Shown here piece by piece: positions 1 to 13,703 of a stretch of DNA of 64,000 bases (its first letter is position 1; every line of letters begins with the position of its first letter). The stretch is from Amyelois transitella (lineage: Eukaryota > Arthropoda > Insecta > Lepidoptera > Pyralidae): the NCBI RefSeq assembly GCF_032362555.1, contig NC_083509.1, forward strand, positions 7,339,001 through 7,403,000, read 5' to 3'. The notes under the pieces were generated by a model. That model worked only from the letters and a program-made list of their open reading frames with translations. It searched no databases and was not told where the DNA came from. The position numbers and the translations under genes were made by a program.

Positions 1-1330
1 GTACAGAATTTTGAATGTTGAATATTCTGGGTGTCAGTCACCCACGATGTAGAAGTTTACGCCTTCGGCTTTAACTGCTCAAGCGATTAGTTAGTGGACT
101 GTCTTACCACAACACAAGGTAGATACAAAAGGACAAAATAAATTATGACGAACCTTTATTAAGATGGAGAGTTATTTAATTAACTAATATGAATCAAATT
201 ATTTAAAAGTATGGCTGTGCTAAACTAATACTTTACTTTATTTATCCAAGGCGAATACCAAAACATCCTTAATATACCTACTTCATAAAAGTAAAGGAAA
301 GTTAGTGTGTAAATTATGCATGAATTGAAAACCTAGGTATCTGTCTTATCTATTATAAATATATATCTATAATATCTAATATTGTGAAGTTACAATGCCC
401 GTGAGATTTATTAGAAAACAAAGTGAAGCTGCTCAAACTCCTGACTAAGATGGAAACACTTCCATAGAATGGATTACACGATCTGTATCTTAGCAAAGCA
501 ACATTTAAACTAAATTAACAAACAAACAAACATAAATAACGAACATTAATTAACGTTCGTGTTTTACCTTACCTGTAACACTAATGTGCGAATTGTGTTC
601 GTTACTGAAACGATTTTCTGCTATTATTGGGCTTGCTTTTGAACAAAATAAATCACAAATTATAAAAAGAATGCGATACGATATTTCATTAATATTAATA
701 TTAGTAGGTCTTTGCCAACATAAATTTAACGTAATACAAATATTCCATGTCTCTAGAAGTACTACAAATAATAAGTAAAAATAGGTAAGGACTGGTTAGG
801 TATTATTAACAAAAATAGGTCATTCATACGTAAAAAATGCCAGCAAATCCATATTTCAAAATGCACACGACAACGAAACTCTACATTTTCAGTACACAAA
901 AATTGAGTTGCAAATTGCCACAACTGGCACTAGTTAATTGAGTTGTCCTGGATTTTCGCACGTTATGTGCAGAAGTACTTCTATTTAGTGGTATGCTTCA
1001 CCATTCTCCCGCTCGTTTTGCCTGTACGTAGCTGGAGTTAGAAAGTTGTTGTGTATACTGCTGCTTACGACCGCTGCCGACCTATTTTGACTTTGTGAGA
1101 ATACGACCTGAGAGCCCATTTGCACTTTACACGTTGACTGCTAAGCGTAGGAACCACAAACTGCTAATGTGGCAGTTTTAACTTTAATTTTATGTAAAAA
1201 TAACTAAACTTAAAGAGTTTATATATTTTTACATAAAACCAAAGTATCTACTTCGAGACCTAAAAGAAAAATAAACAGATTTATAATTTTAAGAGGCGTA
1301 TCAATTCCTTAATTCCGGTTTTGTTCACAG
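1..1330. other. Intronic sequence upstream of rdgA exon 1331-1573
   Basis: AT-rich sequence with no conserved reading frame. It ends in a splice acceptor (ttgttcacag) directly before a coding exon that starts in mid-codon, so it is read as an intron of the diacylglycerol kinase gene whose 5' exons lie outside the window. The short ORF at 584-778 has no recognisable content. Confidence 0.6.
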
Positions 1331-3844
1331 TGAATCTGGATTGGGCAGTCCAGCGAGGACGTCTGATGAACTGTTGACCCCTCAGACCCCTCCCCCAGCT
1401 CCTGTGCCTTCAACTCCCAAATCAGTAGTCCCAGGGACACCTAAAGCGGTACCACCTTTACCTCCATCGCCCAAGATTGCCTCAGTTCCAGACTCCAATT
1501 CACCACCACTCTGCACCAGCCCTCCGGCGAAGGAACATCAACCTACTCACGATTCCATAGCCCGATTCAAAACGTAAGTAATCGTTAGAAATAGGCACGT
1601 GTTTGAGTGCGTTTTCTAGACTGTAAATCTTGAGCACGCTGATATAATATGAGAACTAGGCAAAAGAAGCTCCGCTATTGAACTTTATACGACAATATAA
1701 AAACAACACTAAACATTGCGCTATGGTTGTTGTAATACTTACGGAACTGATAAGTATCTATTTAAATATACATATGTCGGACCTTAATTGAGGTTGTAGA
1801 TAGTAAACGGACTAAAAAGTTGTTTTCTATTTATTGACATACGTAGTCTACAAATAACTTTCGTAACTTCAGTCCTTCTATATGTATGTTTGTTCGTCCC
1901 CAGAAAAGTGGTAATTTTTTTTATCGTTCTCGCATATATCATGTTGTAGTTGGCTAGACATTTTTAATAGGTTCATAGGTATGTAGTTTTATCAACTTTT
2001 GAAAATTTTTATGTACTCTTTAAGTAGAAGTGGACATTGGACAACAGCAGATTGTAAAGAAGATTGTGACGACTGAGGTTTACAAGATAACGAGAAAAAA
2101 TTGTCCAAGTTATTTTAATAAAGTGGGAAAGTAAAATACCATAAGTTACGAGTTAATTTATTGCGCAACTACTGAAGACTATATTCGCGTGACCCGAAAC
2201 GCATTTATAGATAAGTTTTCGATACTAGAATATACTTAGAACTCGCACGCATAATAAATAGCTCTAATATGACTTATAACTAATATGACTAACAGTGTGA
2301 TTGATTATGTCGTTAGGTTTACCGCACACGTTTGACCTCTTTAGCACGCCGCACAAATATCTCGAGACTGAAATCTGCACTCTATTTCTTCTCTCTTCTA
2401 TTGCATGCAGCATACACGAAAAACTGTTTGGACTTGATCAAGATGTGTTTGGCTATAGGTGAGATTCACTAATTATATTTAGTTTTAGTTTGTAGTTTTT
2501 GCGCCTTTCTACCTACGTAGCTGATGTGATATTTAATCACTTCCTACTAACAATTCCTACCTATTTAATTAATTCGTTAATTACATATATAATATACTAA
2601 CATTTTAATAAACTACTTAAATAATAAAATATTTATGAGTAACCGAAATAAATGTTCAATGTTGTTACAGAAACTTATTGGAGAAAACATCTGACGCTCT
2701 ACTAAAAGCCGCTAAAGTCGGTGATTTGAAAATGGTAAGATACTTATGTAAATGAAGATACTTAAATACTTAGAACTTTTTAACAAACCCGCAAGTAAAA
2801 TTGACGGAGTGTTCACGTTTAAATTAAACATTACAATTGCCCATAGACTTTCTACATACCTACCTAAAGAGAGGTATTTTTTCAACGTTTTTCTTCTTTT
2901 TAAGTGACTTTCAAATCAGCTAATCTCACTTAGATATTTTTTATCTAATCCTGTATACTTTGTTTCCAAATCCACTCTCTGAAAGAGGCATTATTCAACC
3001 CGATTAAACAAGTTTCATAAAATGTATTTAATTTAATATTATTTTATTACATTTCATGAAACTTTAATCGGGTTCAGTTAGTTAGTAACTGAATACAACT
3101 TTCTGTATATTATTTCAAGATGAAGGAGTTGCACTCGGCGGGCTACTCTCTCCTGTCGATTGACGCGACAGGACAAACCGCCCTTCACATTGCCGCCCGG
3201 TACGGGAACAAGGAGATCGTCAAGTATCTGATCGCGTGCGCACCAACCGCCATCTTAAACATGCGCGATAACGAGCGCGGCCAAACCGCGCTGCATAAAG
3301 CGGCCGCTCATAAAAGACGAGCGATCTGTTGCATGCTGGTCGCCGGAGGGGCCTCTTTAACGCGGCAGGATCATGCCGGCCTTACACCAAGGCACCTCGC
3401 TCTGAGAGCAGAGGATCACGATTTAGCTGCGTACTTAGAGAGTAAGTGTTTACATATAATTAAAATCGAAACCTGTAAAGCATTTACTTTTCGACCTCTA
3501 TGGTGCAATGGTAATGTGCTTTCATCTGAATTACAAAGCCTCGGGTTCCAGCTCAATTCAGGTCAACAATTTGTAAGATCACAAGAAAGAAAATGGTGAT
3601 TGGTTATGGTCGGATCAAATAATATTGTATCCTTCAGTTACCTCCATTTATGTTTAGTAATGCTGTTCGGTGGTTATTAAGTTTGCGTATTATGACTAGG
3701 AACACCGTCACTTTACTCCCATTAAGTTTTAATTTATAATATTAACTACCTTTTACGATATTGAACTAAATATAAAATAAAGATTTTTTTTCAGGTCAAG
3801 AACATTTCCAATTAGTCTCAGAAGACTTAGAAACTGCCGTGTGA
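1331..3844 (+). CDS. rdgA: Diacylglycerol kinase zeta/iota-type (rdgA), 3' five coding exons
   Basis: 3' part of a type IV diacylglycerol kinase, the membrane-associated enzyme that phosphorylates diacylglycerol to phosphatidic acid; the Drosophila member rdgA acts in photoreceptor phosphoinositide signalling. Exons are 1331-1573, 2411-2458, 2671-2734, 3120-3441 and 3795-3844, all with GT-AG borders and matching phases (about 241 codons). The first is a Pro/Ser-rich linker. Exons 3-4 encode two to three ankyrin repeats (GQTALHIAARYGNKEIVKYL, GQTALHKAAAHKRRAICCML, GLTPRHLALRAEDHDLAAYL). The last exon ends SEDLETAV-stop; the terminal ETAV is the class I PDZ ligand known from DGK-zeta. The C1 and catalytic domains are upstream of the window. 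An ATTAAA at 4051-4056 is a possible poly(A) signal. Identification by family similarity is strong; zeta/iota cannot be split in an insect. Confidence 0.92.
3490..3640 (+). repeat. Degenerate tRNA-derived SINE in the last rdgA intron
   Basis: Sequence with tRNA-like RNA polymerase III boxes: an A-box-like stretch at about 3500-3511 (tggtgcaatgg) and a B-box-like stretch at 3543-3554 (gggttccagctc), about 40 bp apart, starting with GACCTCTATGG as in lepidopteran tRNA-derived SINEs. It lies inside the intron between the ankyrin exon and the ETAV exon and has decayed too far to be a tRNA gene. Confidence 0.4.
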
Positions 3845-6800
3845 AGGGACATTTCCCAAGGTACAATCGGGATAATGAGACTGCGCCATGGAGTACAAGT
3901 GATAATGTACATAAATTAGAATCAATGCATTATATAATGACATTTTGAATGTTATAGTTACTATACTCAAACACCAAAGTGATATTCAGATCTTGTGACT
4001 ATTATTAGATGTAATTTATCTTTTTAATATTTAAATTAACTACCTATTCCATTAAAGGAGTTTCATAATATGTATTTAAATCCTAAATTTGTATTGTAAA
4101 AATACGAATGTTATATTTAGTAGATTTAAATAGCATACGTGTATGTGTGTGTACTTGTACATATCTCTGCAAGTTATTGCATTTAAAGGATCGAAAATTT
4201 CAAACTTCAATTTAAAAACTTTGCCGGATGCCATAGGTAGCGCAACACCGCGAATAACTGATGAAAGGTACATATGATCTTTATTCAAAGATACTTGATT
4301 TTGATCACCCATGTGATTTGCCCTTAGGTGATTTCAGGACATAACTATGTGAAATTTGATCACCCAGGTGAACAAAGTGGAATTAACTGCTACGAGTAGT
4401 TTCGCTATTGCGGCATTTCGCTATCATTTGGATTTCACTTTTGATTGTTGTCATCTTTCTAGAATACATTTTGTTACTATGACACTCTGTAAAAAAATTA
4501 ATTTTAATTTGTAAGTATATAGTATGACTAAGCAAATACCTAAATACTTAGTAAAATAAATTTTACTTATAATTACTTACTCAAAAATGAACCTAAATTC
4601 GGTACAGTCATAGTGGTAAATGTATTCTAAGCTAATCTTGTTGAATGGAAGGTTGAATGAATGAAAGTGATTGATGAATTAAATATTTAAAATATTCAAT
4701 AAAATCAGGAATACATAAAATCACAACATAGTAATTATTTATTCTCTTATGTTTTTCCTGTTAATATTTATTAGGCGAAATTTGTAGGTAAATTTTTGAC
4801 ATGAAACCTCATGTGTTACCGCTAAGGGGGTTTGTGCATCAGACTTCTTATTTCATCCGCGGCTATTATTATGTAAGGATATTACGTCGTACGTAAACTG
4901 AACTATCTCAACTTGTAAATCTATTCCACCATTGTCCAACATTTATTAGTTTGTTAAACATCGTTTACCGTTTTAGCTTAACTATTTTCAAAGAAAAATT
5001 AAATAAATACGAATCTTATAATATTCCATGTAGATACGAGGAGATGTAATAGAATACCTAAACAAAAGTTTACAACTAAGTCCGGATAGTTAGTTAATAT
5101 CGCTTTTGCCTACGTAGGTTTTGTCTCGTGCATAAACCCTAGTCTACCTATGAAAACATTTTTCTCAAACGTGAAGATATAAAGTTTTTGAAAAGTTCCG
5201 AAATTTGCTCTTGTTTAATTCTTTTAATTTAACATTTTCCATTATTTTTTTTAATTTAAAGTTATATTTTAAAATCAACTTTACTTAATTATATTAGTTA
5301 CCTACTTACATACTTTTTCCAATAAAACCGAGACTTCTCTCTTTTTATAAGTCTTTTATCAAATCTACACCCTATTTTTACCACATTTAATTACGTTTGA
5401 GCTTAAACTCCAACAAAAGCTGACCATTGATTCGAGGAAATCCAAATTTCCAAAGTTTGTCTAAATTTCTTATAACTACCTACTCTACTCCTACTCCTAC
5501 TCCTGAAAATACGTGAAAGCATATTCAGATTCATGATAGGCATTGAAAAGACTTCGAAAGCTAAACGAATTTGAAAATCTTATGAAATAGAAAATCTTTT
5601 TATAAATGGTATTTACTTATATTTCGTCATTGTTTTTAAAATACTTTTACTATTTTGTAAATTATCTTTAATATAGACTTTAATATTTATGAGTTTTCTA
5701 CATTTGTGAGATCTTTGTCTACTACTATGTACTTAGTACTTAACTTTCATCGGCAATAATAGGTAAATTCTAAGACTATCATATGACTATAAAAGTATAT
5801 TTTATAATGCTGATATAATCAGTATTACTCTGATCTCAATCTTGCATAAATACCTAATTTATACTAATGTCATACATATTTATTTATAAAAGTTCTGCCG
5901 TAAAGCAAAAAAGTTCTTATAGATGTGATAGCTTTAACGGCAATAGCTTCAGACAAAATCTATAATAGTCAATATAAATATATTGACTTTGAATGAAATT
6001 TGAGTATGTTTGTTATGTATTACAGCTAATGATAAATTTTGTTGTCTGCTTATAATCTAATAAATACTAAAAAATCCTATCCCTTCTTCATTTTAAATTG
6101 AGATTCATCTGAGTGATTTTGTTTTACTTTTAATAAAACAACACCTCTCTATTGCATTTGCAAATAAGTACTTAAGTTACTGAAAAAAGGTCGGCGGGCT
6201 TTTTATAATAACACGATCACAACAATGTTACTGATTTTCTTTGATGTGTCTTTATGATTGCGAATAGTTTGAGTGAATTGTTGGCGTCCTTAGACTTTAG
6301 ATGAGATACCTCTACGTATAGATTTACCTAATAGTTTAATATTTAACGAATTTACTCTTACTACTCGCTGACAAGCGAACAATGAAAGACAAAGCTGTGA
6401 GAATTTCGGTCATAATGTAAAAAGTAAGTTCATTTTTAATTGTAAGCGACAACTATGTACACCTTTAAAGTGAGTTCCCTGTTTGTGATCGTAGGTAGAA
6501 CATGTAAGATTTGTATAATTCTGTAAGTAGTTAATTGTTTTTAAACAGAGCGCTATCTATCGAGGTTCATAAGATATTTTTTCTGTGGCAATATTGCTTA
6601 TATACGTCCTAGGTAAAGGCAAATTACTAGTGTACGAGTACTGTCAATAGGGCATAAAGATGAGTCCGCACTGGGCAGCAAACTGTAGACAGGGTAATGT
6701 TAAATTGGATACTGTTCAGTTTAGTTTGTCTTAGAAAAACATCAATAATAATAAGTTGATTAAGTAGTAGGATCTAGAAGGCAACTTGTTGCATTTATAA

Positions 6801-8600
6801 TTTATACAAATCCAATTAAATTATGTTTATCACGTTTTCAGCCCTAGCTGTCCAGTGCTGACTCATAATAATTACAATATTCTGGCTCCTCTTACCCTGA
6901 ATAAAGCTTCAGATTCCATTATTAAAAAAGATGATAAAAATAAGTAAACCAACTCATAGATAAATTGAAAAACATTTACAATGTTGTTGTTTAATTCATT
7001 CAACAGATATTTAAAAATTAAATATAATTATGTACCTAAATAGTTTAACTCTACTATGCCACACGAAATATTTGCGCCAATTAATGTTAAATAAACTCTA
7101 TTAGTGATACTTTCCTATGAGATATTATTGTCTTTCTTTGTATATACTTATGATGGAGGCCTTCATTCGTGTAGTGTGTTTTATATATCTCTTATAAATT
7201 AGAATATTTCACGACCAAATTCTATCTTAGTGGGAAAATGAATATCACTAGGCTAAAATTCAAGCACTGAATTAAAAAAGCTTTTGATTACCTTACTGTT
7301 TTAAAAAGTTACATATTACCTTAAACTTTGTTCAATAGGTTATAAGTCTAACTATGATTCAACTTGGTCCTGTAGGGAATTTAAGCACCTGAATTAAAAA
7401 AATATTTTATTCGTATCTCAATGCCAAATAAACAATCTTTGGTATTTTTCCGTAAAACCTTATGTAAGATTCAACGTATTCAAATTTACATAATTATATA
7501 AAAAAGGTTTATTATTATTTTGTTTAGGTTTTTCCTTATTAAACTCTTAAGCTCATTTGTAAGTACAAGGAAAAAATATTCCCCTTTAACCAAAAAGATC
7601 TTGATTCCCTTTAATCGAAAAGATCAAGACAACTGACGATCTTGATGGGCAATTTTAACAATCAACCGTAGCGTTAAACACAATATGTAAGTATACTACT
7701 TACATATACTCTGTCCAGTTTTCTCTGAAATTAACTCGGGTTTTACCAGGTTGCAAGAAGGATTGTTTTTTTAATATTGTAGCCAGTTAATAACACGTAA
7801 GTATTTATCATAAGGGATGTAATAGGTACTACTTTTTGCCCATCTTTGTTGAATAAAAAACGATAAAATAAGTCTCCTAATAAACCATGTATATGTGTTT
7901 TCCTTTATAACTTTTTAAATGAAAATATTAAAGCATCCCTTAATAATCCAAATTAAGTTTTAGGCAGATTGCGCATGGTGAACTAAGATGACGCCCGAGG
8001 GCACTTCCCCAGCACGAAATACCCAAAGAAAACAAATAAGTGACTACTTGTTGTAATTTACAGTCGAAATTTTAATCTCTTACTTATTACTGAATAACAG
8101 AAAAGAATATCATTATAATTAAATAAAAATATGATCTAATATATGCCAATATGTCGATAAACAGAAAATTTTACTTACCTACCTATATACCCTTAGTTAT
8201 CATAATTAAACTCGTCCTGAATTGTATCTAGACATGATCTAAACAGTAGATAATACCAAGTTGTGAAAGGCTTCATCGCCACGACCTGATTAAAGTATTC
8301 CTTATAAGGAACTTGATCGATATATTATTTAAGAACCTTAGTTAGGTATTAAACCTAATTCCTTTATACTTACATTTTGGCTCCCCTAATTGCGCTTACC
8401 AACGTATAATACCTTTTATAAATGTATATTAAAATAATAATTTTAATAGTGTTTTGAGAGCACTCTTTTCATTGTAAGTACATACTTATTTTTGCACTCA
8501 ATAAAGTCACTATTTTAAATAAAGTTATTAATGAATACACTGAAAGAACAATAATAAAGTATGAATTAATTTGTGTTTTATTTAACATCCTCAGTTTTAG
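3845..8600. other. AT-rich intergenic region, no gene seen
   Basis: Includes the rdgA 3' UTR and then several kilobases of AT-rich DNA without a conserved ORF. A palindromic motif around GATCACCCATGTGAT / GATCACCCAGGTGAAC occurs twice at about 4297-4375. No RNA gene was recognised. Confidence 0.5.
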
Positions 8601-8639
8601 CCATTACAGTCACGAATCATTCGTTTCTCATCATATTTC

Positions 8640-8800
8640 TATATAGCTAGGATGGAACCGGGGCTATTGCAAGGAGGAACAAGACGGCCTTAACTTAATC
8701 GAACCTTGGTAGCTTACTCACCCCTCTTAGAATGGAGCCCGCGGTCTGCCTCTGACCATGATATTGAAAGAGGTGCGTCAGGTTTCACGTACATAAAATA
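8640..8800 (+). repeat. Lepidopteran dispersed repeat (gaccatgat family), degraded
   Basis: Contains ggagcccgcggtctgcctctgaccatgat followed by a 'gtcaggtttcacg' segment. The same order of blocks is seen at 34850-34970, 47940-48085, 55245-55335 and 63205-63340, which defines a dispersed family in this window. Class (SINE or other) is not certain. Confidence 0.45.
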
Positions 8801-8984
8801 CAATTTTTATTGCACATGGTCCCTGTCGTGATTGACCCGGGAAGGTACCACGGGAATTATTTTACCCGGTAATGGTCCCTAAATTTAGTATAGGTAAGCC
8901 AATTTATTTAATAAGGGTATGGGTATGGGCAATAAAGGAAAACAAAATGTGAAATAGACAATCTTAGAGAGGCAATGGTTTGTT

Positions 8985-9500
8985 TGTTTTGGTTTTTGTT
9001 TGTGCACCGGTATGTACGTGTAAAAGTGTACACTAACTTTACTTATGTGCTGACATCACTAACGTCACACACGAGTTGTCAATCATCGCGAAGAAATTGA
9101 CACGCTCAGCCAATAGCAGCGAAGAATCCAATCGGATTTCAAGGATTGGAGCATAAATACAACCTTCGACTCAACATCATTGGAACCGCGGTTTCCCAGG
9201 CATAACACCTAGCCTGGCGGAATTATTTCCTCTATTTTCTCTCGCACTTCTCAACCACCAAATTACAACGTGGCCAGGGGTTTACCACATAGGTGCGCTG
9301 TGTCCATACTCTCTCGCACGTTACGATATATCTATTATGCCAAATCTATTCCATTATGCGAACGACCATAATCTAGAATTCTATTCCGCGTCTGTTCCCC
9401 GATAGCTAAGTACAACTTAATCAATCAAAATCTTCTATTTGAGATTGCTTGCACCACTTTTGTCCCACATCTTGCTTACCATCAGGCAGATCGTTCTATT
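8985..9500 (+). repeat. Promoter-like repeat, possible solo LTR remnant
   Basis: A stretch of higher GC than its neighbours holding CCAAT-like (agccaatagc, atccaatcgg) and TATA-like (cataaatac) motifs in promoter order, then a C/T-rich leader. This arrangement resembles an LTR retrotransposon promoter, but no clean TG...CA ends, duplicated flank or adjoining gag-pol remnant was found. It could equally be another class of repeat. Confidence 0.2.
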
Positions 9501-10389
9501 TTCAATCAATAGAAAAAGAAACGACTCCCGTGTGACCTCCGCAACTATTACAGGGATTTAAATTTAATAGTTTTCTTACTATATTTTTCCTCTCTCTAAG
9601 AGTACCTATCTGAAAAACAATCAAACTATTGATGACAAAAGTTTTTAAAATATATACATATTTTATTTTATTGAACTGACCAAGTGCGTATCAGACCACG
9701 TACTCCTTCATCGTTTCATCCAAGCTTTGTGCCATTCGCGTAAGTGCTATTCAGTTCAGAAGAGTTCTCAGTTTTATGTAAATCGGTACGTCGCAATAAT
9801 TTCACTGCGACAAATTATCTACCTTCCACTATAGAACAAAAACAATAACTTCGACGACTAATGCCGCAGGTATATGTACGTCCCTAAACAATATGAGGAA
9901 CAATATTCACTTTTACTACTTTTTTATTTCTCCACCTCATGGGCCGCTTATTGAATTGGCTCGGCGAATGTCATTGGCATCGTGTTGGCACGGGTGGCCT
10001 TACCTGTATTTGGTTCGGATATTAAATCCCACCCTCCTAGACATGTACCATAAAATTCTGTTTATCGCATTTTTGTACTTAGCGTTAGGTACTAAAAATA
10101 CACGCTGTAGAACTTTTGAACTGATCTTGAATCAGATCAGTAGAACTGTACGATATGGGCCTTATCATAAGGTTTTATCGTTTGGTTTGCTTTATCATAA
10201 GGCAGAGATTCGAATTAAACCAGGTATGATCAGTGCAAAACTTTTTGCTAACATCTCAAATAGTCACATAACTTGGACAGAAGTGGATCTACCCAGAAAA
10301 TAACTCACATTAATCCTGTCGGAATTCAAAGGTACCTACGACTTTTATCTCTTGGTACTGAGCCAGGATGTATTAGTGTAAGATTGACT

Positions 10390-10840
10390 CTACTGTTTTT
10401 AGACCTGAGAATAACTCTCAATTCCGCCCATTCGCGTTCTCTTCGCTCTTCAGACACCCTGACACTGCGTACTCCTCTGTTCCGGTCTACTTTTCTGGAC
10501 AAATGTTTCCAGATTCAGGGTGTAATTCTCTGGAATGCTCTTTCTGAAATGATTAGGAGAGCTCCTCGGCGTTCAAACAAGCAGTGAATGGGTTCTTCCT
10601 TCGGCAGATCAATAATGGGTCATCCTAATTTGCTATTTTATGTATGTTTATGTATTTATAATGTATTTTATGTATTAGTGTAGGTATTTTGTTTGTAAGT
10701 TTATCGTACCACCAACTTAAAAGTTTTTCCGTTTAATCTGCTAGTGGACTAGTAGAGAATGCCAAACGGTTTTATTTCTGCCTTCTGTACATTATTTGTG
10801 CAATAAAGTTTGAAATAAATAAATAAATATAACTCGACAT
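10390..10840 (+). mobile_element. 5'-truncated LINE, 3' end (CR1/Jockey-like)
   Basis: The end of an ORF (10390-10587) encodes a tail with RTPLFRSTFLDKCFQIQG and ILWNAL, the cysteine-free C-terminal pattern often following the reverse transcriptase of lepidopteran non-LTR elements. After the stop comes a short 3' UTR and a tail gtgcaataaagtttgaaataaataaataaat (10798-10828), typical of such LINEs. The frame is disturbed after 10570 and the upstream RT domain is absent, so this is a dead fragment. A similar tail in the opposite direction is at 34365-34460. Confidence 0.55.
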
Positions 10841-11239
10841 CATTGATAATTTTTTTCCCATGTTTCGATCCTTGAGAATTTGCAGATAAAAAAGTAACAT
10901 AATGTTTAAATTTAATCATCATCTTAATCTGACCTTGAAAATGTAACAAATCTACTAAGTGCTTACCTTTTAGCATTTACACATTCATAGGTACCCTCAT
11001 ATATGGTTTCGTACGATATGCATGAAAGCGTCAATGGTCGCACGGTTTTGGACTTGGCACAGTTGGTCTGATTATATAAATTAAATTTCCTCTGGAGTGA
11101 AGCTGCGGGTTAAATTTGTCTCCAACCATGTGACAACGTTCAATTAGTGAGTAACTACCTCGCACTTATCTTTCATTTAATGACTGGGCCTTTTGAGTTA
11201 TCATGGTATTATTCTTCACACAACACACTTCCTACACTC

Positions 11240-11405
11240 AAGGGCAAAAAGGCTATATAATATCACGCTGCAACTATCAGGAGCGAAGAAATAACGGAAA
11301 ATATGAAAAAAAAAGGGGAAAATTATTCATCCTTTAAGGGCTTCAATGATGCCGAAAATAACTATTTCACACGGACAAAGTCGCGGGCACAGGCTAGTAG
11401 GTTCA
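11240..11405 (-). repeat. Lepidopteran dispersed repeat (CCCGCGACTTCGTCCGCG family)
   Basis: Reverse-orientation partial copy of the repeat also at 22320-22610 and 25832-26085. Shared blocks are 'ggctatataatatcacgctgcaac', a poly-A stretch before 'attattcatcctt', 'ggcttcaatgatgcc' and the terminal 'gtcgcgggcacag'. The ORF 11303-11527 lies across it and is not a gene. Confidence 0.6.
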
Positions 11406-13703
11406 TAATTATTAACTGTAAGGAACAATATCAAATAAAGAAGAGGTGTCTACCTATTAAACAGATACTTCGATATTATGTACCAGCTCTTTTTCATGAT
11501 AAGATAATACCCGCTAATCTTATTTGAAAAGTATTATTGCCATTTAACAAGCCTCTTGACAAGTTTATCTAATTAGGTATGTGAAGTAAAACAAATGTTG
11601 ATTTAGTAACAACATAAAACGTCTGGCTTTTGTGTAGTTACCTATCCCTTATCTACAAATATACCTACGACTACGTGTTAGATTGTAGAATCTATGTGAA
11701 GAACTGCATATGTTGGAATGTTTTTGACTTGATGAATTTAGACATATTATGAGCTCTCAAGTTCTTCTCATCATGATGATAAAAGTTTAAAATGTTATTT
11801 TCTAGGACTTTCTTCGATTTTGGATTTGGATGTGATTACCTAGGTACTACTAAAAAACCATGATACAATATAAGGTTAGATTCCCCCACAAAGATTTACT
11901 TTTTTGGTTGACTGAAGACGTGACGCAGAATTTGACCTTAATGGTCAGAAAAACATTCACGGGTTTTTTCTGCTATAAACCTTTTTATAAAATAGCAACA
12001 AATAAAATCACATGAGACGATAAATGACATATTCAATTATTTCTTTATAAACCATAACACGCGTATGTTTCGTGATACTTATTACATTTCTTTAACATCA
12101 AACTGTGACATAGGCACTACATGTGTATCAATCAAATCGTTATCATATCTCAATTGCCTCTAACAGATTTGTATTACTAATATTGACATACGATAACATT
12201 ATTGAACCGGTGCGTGTTTTTTTAACTGTTTACACACACTATCTAAAAAGAAGCTATTATGCCGCTGAGGGAACAAGAAATAAGTGAAAAAGTAAACAGA
12301 TTTAAAACATATTCTTCTCGACTTTATTTTACCATAACACTAACCACAACTTTACTAAATGTGATTTTAATTTATACAAGCACACATAACACACAATCAA
12401 AGACCTCATACAATTTGAATCTATGAAAATAACAATCTACGTGGCGAGATTCATATTTGGTATTTTAAGAATATTCACATTATTTTAAAACCGTGATCTA
12501 ATTAATTTTGTGACATTATGAACACTAAATCAATTTACTCTAAAATTTGTGTAGTAGTGTGTTCACTGAAGTTACACGTTGAGATTTCTTGTTTCTTCAA
12601 TAAACAAATTGAAAAAACTAAAGAATTTTCAGCATATTTTCTCATAATCTACAATTCAATAATCATCAAAACTTAAAACTGACTAATGTTCCCGAGCCAA
12701 GGCTACTTATTAGATAAATTGGAGACAAAGGGCAACTTCGTAACCCGTGACTCAAATAATACTAGCTATATTTATTAACTAACAAGGCAGACGTTAATTA
12801 ATTGCATCATTTACAAAATAAAATTATGTGACTAGTCTTGTATGATACTACTAGTTATTACACAGTTTTGAAACAAATGGACTCAGATTGGAAACAAGTA
12901 TGTTCTAATAAAAATAGAACTAGAAATTCACCTCTTTTAATATGAGTGTTGAGTTCCAAAATGAGTGCATTTACTAATAAAAAATGGCACTGTCAATATT
13001 TTGCAAAATACTTATTATTGTACTTACTAGCATTTAAGAAGATACCAAAAGAAATTCGTTCTTGAAATCATTAACAGTCATCAATGAAATTAAATATGGT
13101 AATTTTTCATTAAAATCAAAAACTAAAGACAATTAAGTACAAAATAACCATAAAAATTATATATATGGTATAGTATCAAATGAAATATTTTGATCATGCT
13201 ATAAAACAATATAATAGTACATTTAATAAATAAGTGGAGGGAACAAAAAATAATTACTTTTCACTTTAAATATTTGATCAAATGTTTCATTTGGTACTTT
13301 TACATACATAAACCTATATTAAAAATAACTTAATTTGTAACAAAACATAACATTATCTCAAAATAAAAAAGACAAAATCTTCCAAAAATAACTTAATATC
13401 CACTACTCACACATTTTACAAACTTGTGCTTTACAAAGTACAGCATTATGATAATCTCTTCAGTAAGTTTTAAGTTAAGAATTATGAAACAGTTTTCATT
13501 TTACTAAATATCCTTTGGTAACGAAAGTTTTACTCTAACAAAACTTTTAATTAAAGAAATCTCATCACATCACAACGAGTGAATCACTCCACACTATTCA
13601 TCATTTTGCGCAGTGATTAGGATTAAGTATTTGTGCACTTATCTTAAAATACAATCCAATGAAAGATTTTAGTAAAATGTTTTATTTTACATATTGAAAG
13701 AGA
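11406..13703. other. Intergenic region and probable egghead 3' UTR
   Basis: AT-rich, no conserved reading frame. The part next to 13703 should be the 3' UTR of egghead; a minus-strand AATAAA (tttatt) at 13681-13686 is too close to the stop to be sure, and others occur further on. Confidence 0.4.

Noticed and set aside
3490-3560. tRNA gene
   Set aside because: A- and B-box-like motifs are present but the cloverleaf cannot be completed and the B box departs from GGTTCGANTCC; called a SINE remnant.
9893-10303. 136-aa ORF
   Set aside because: No recognisable domain, odd codon use, and it lies beside a LINE remnant; the frame is probably repeat or chance.
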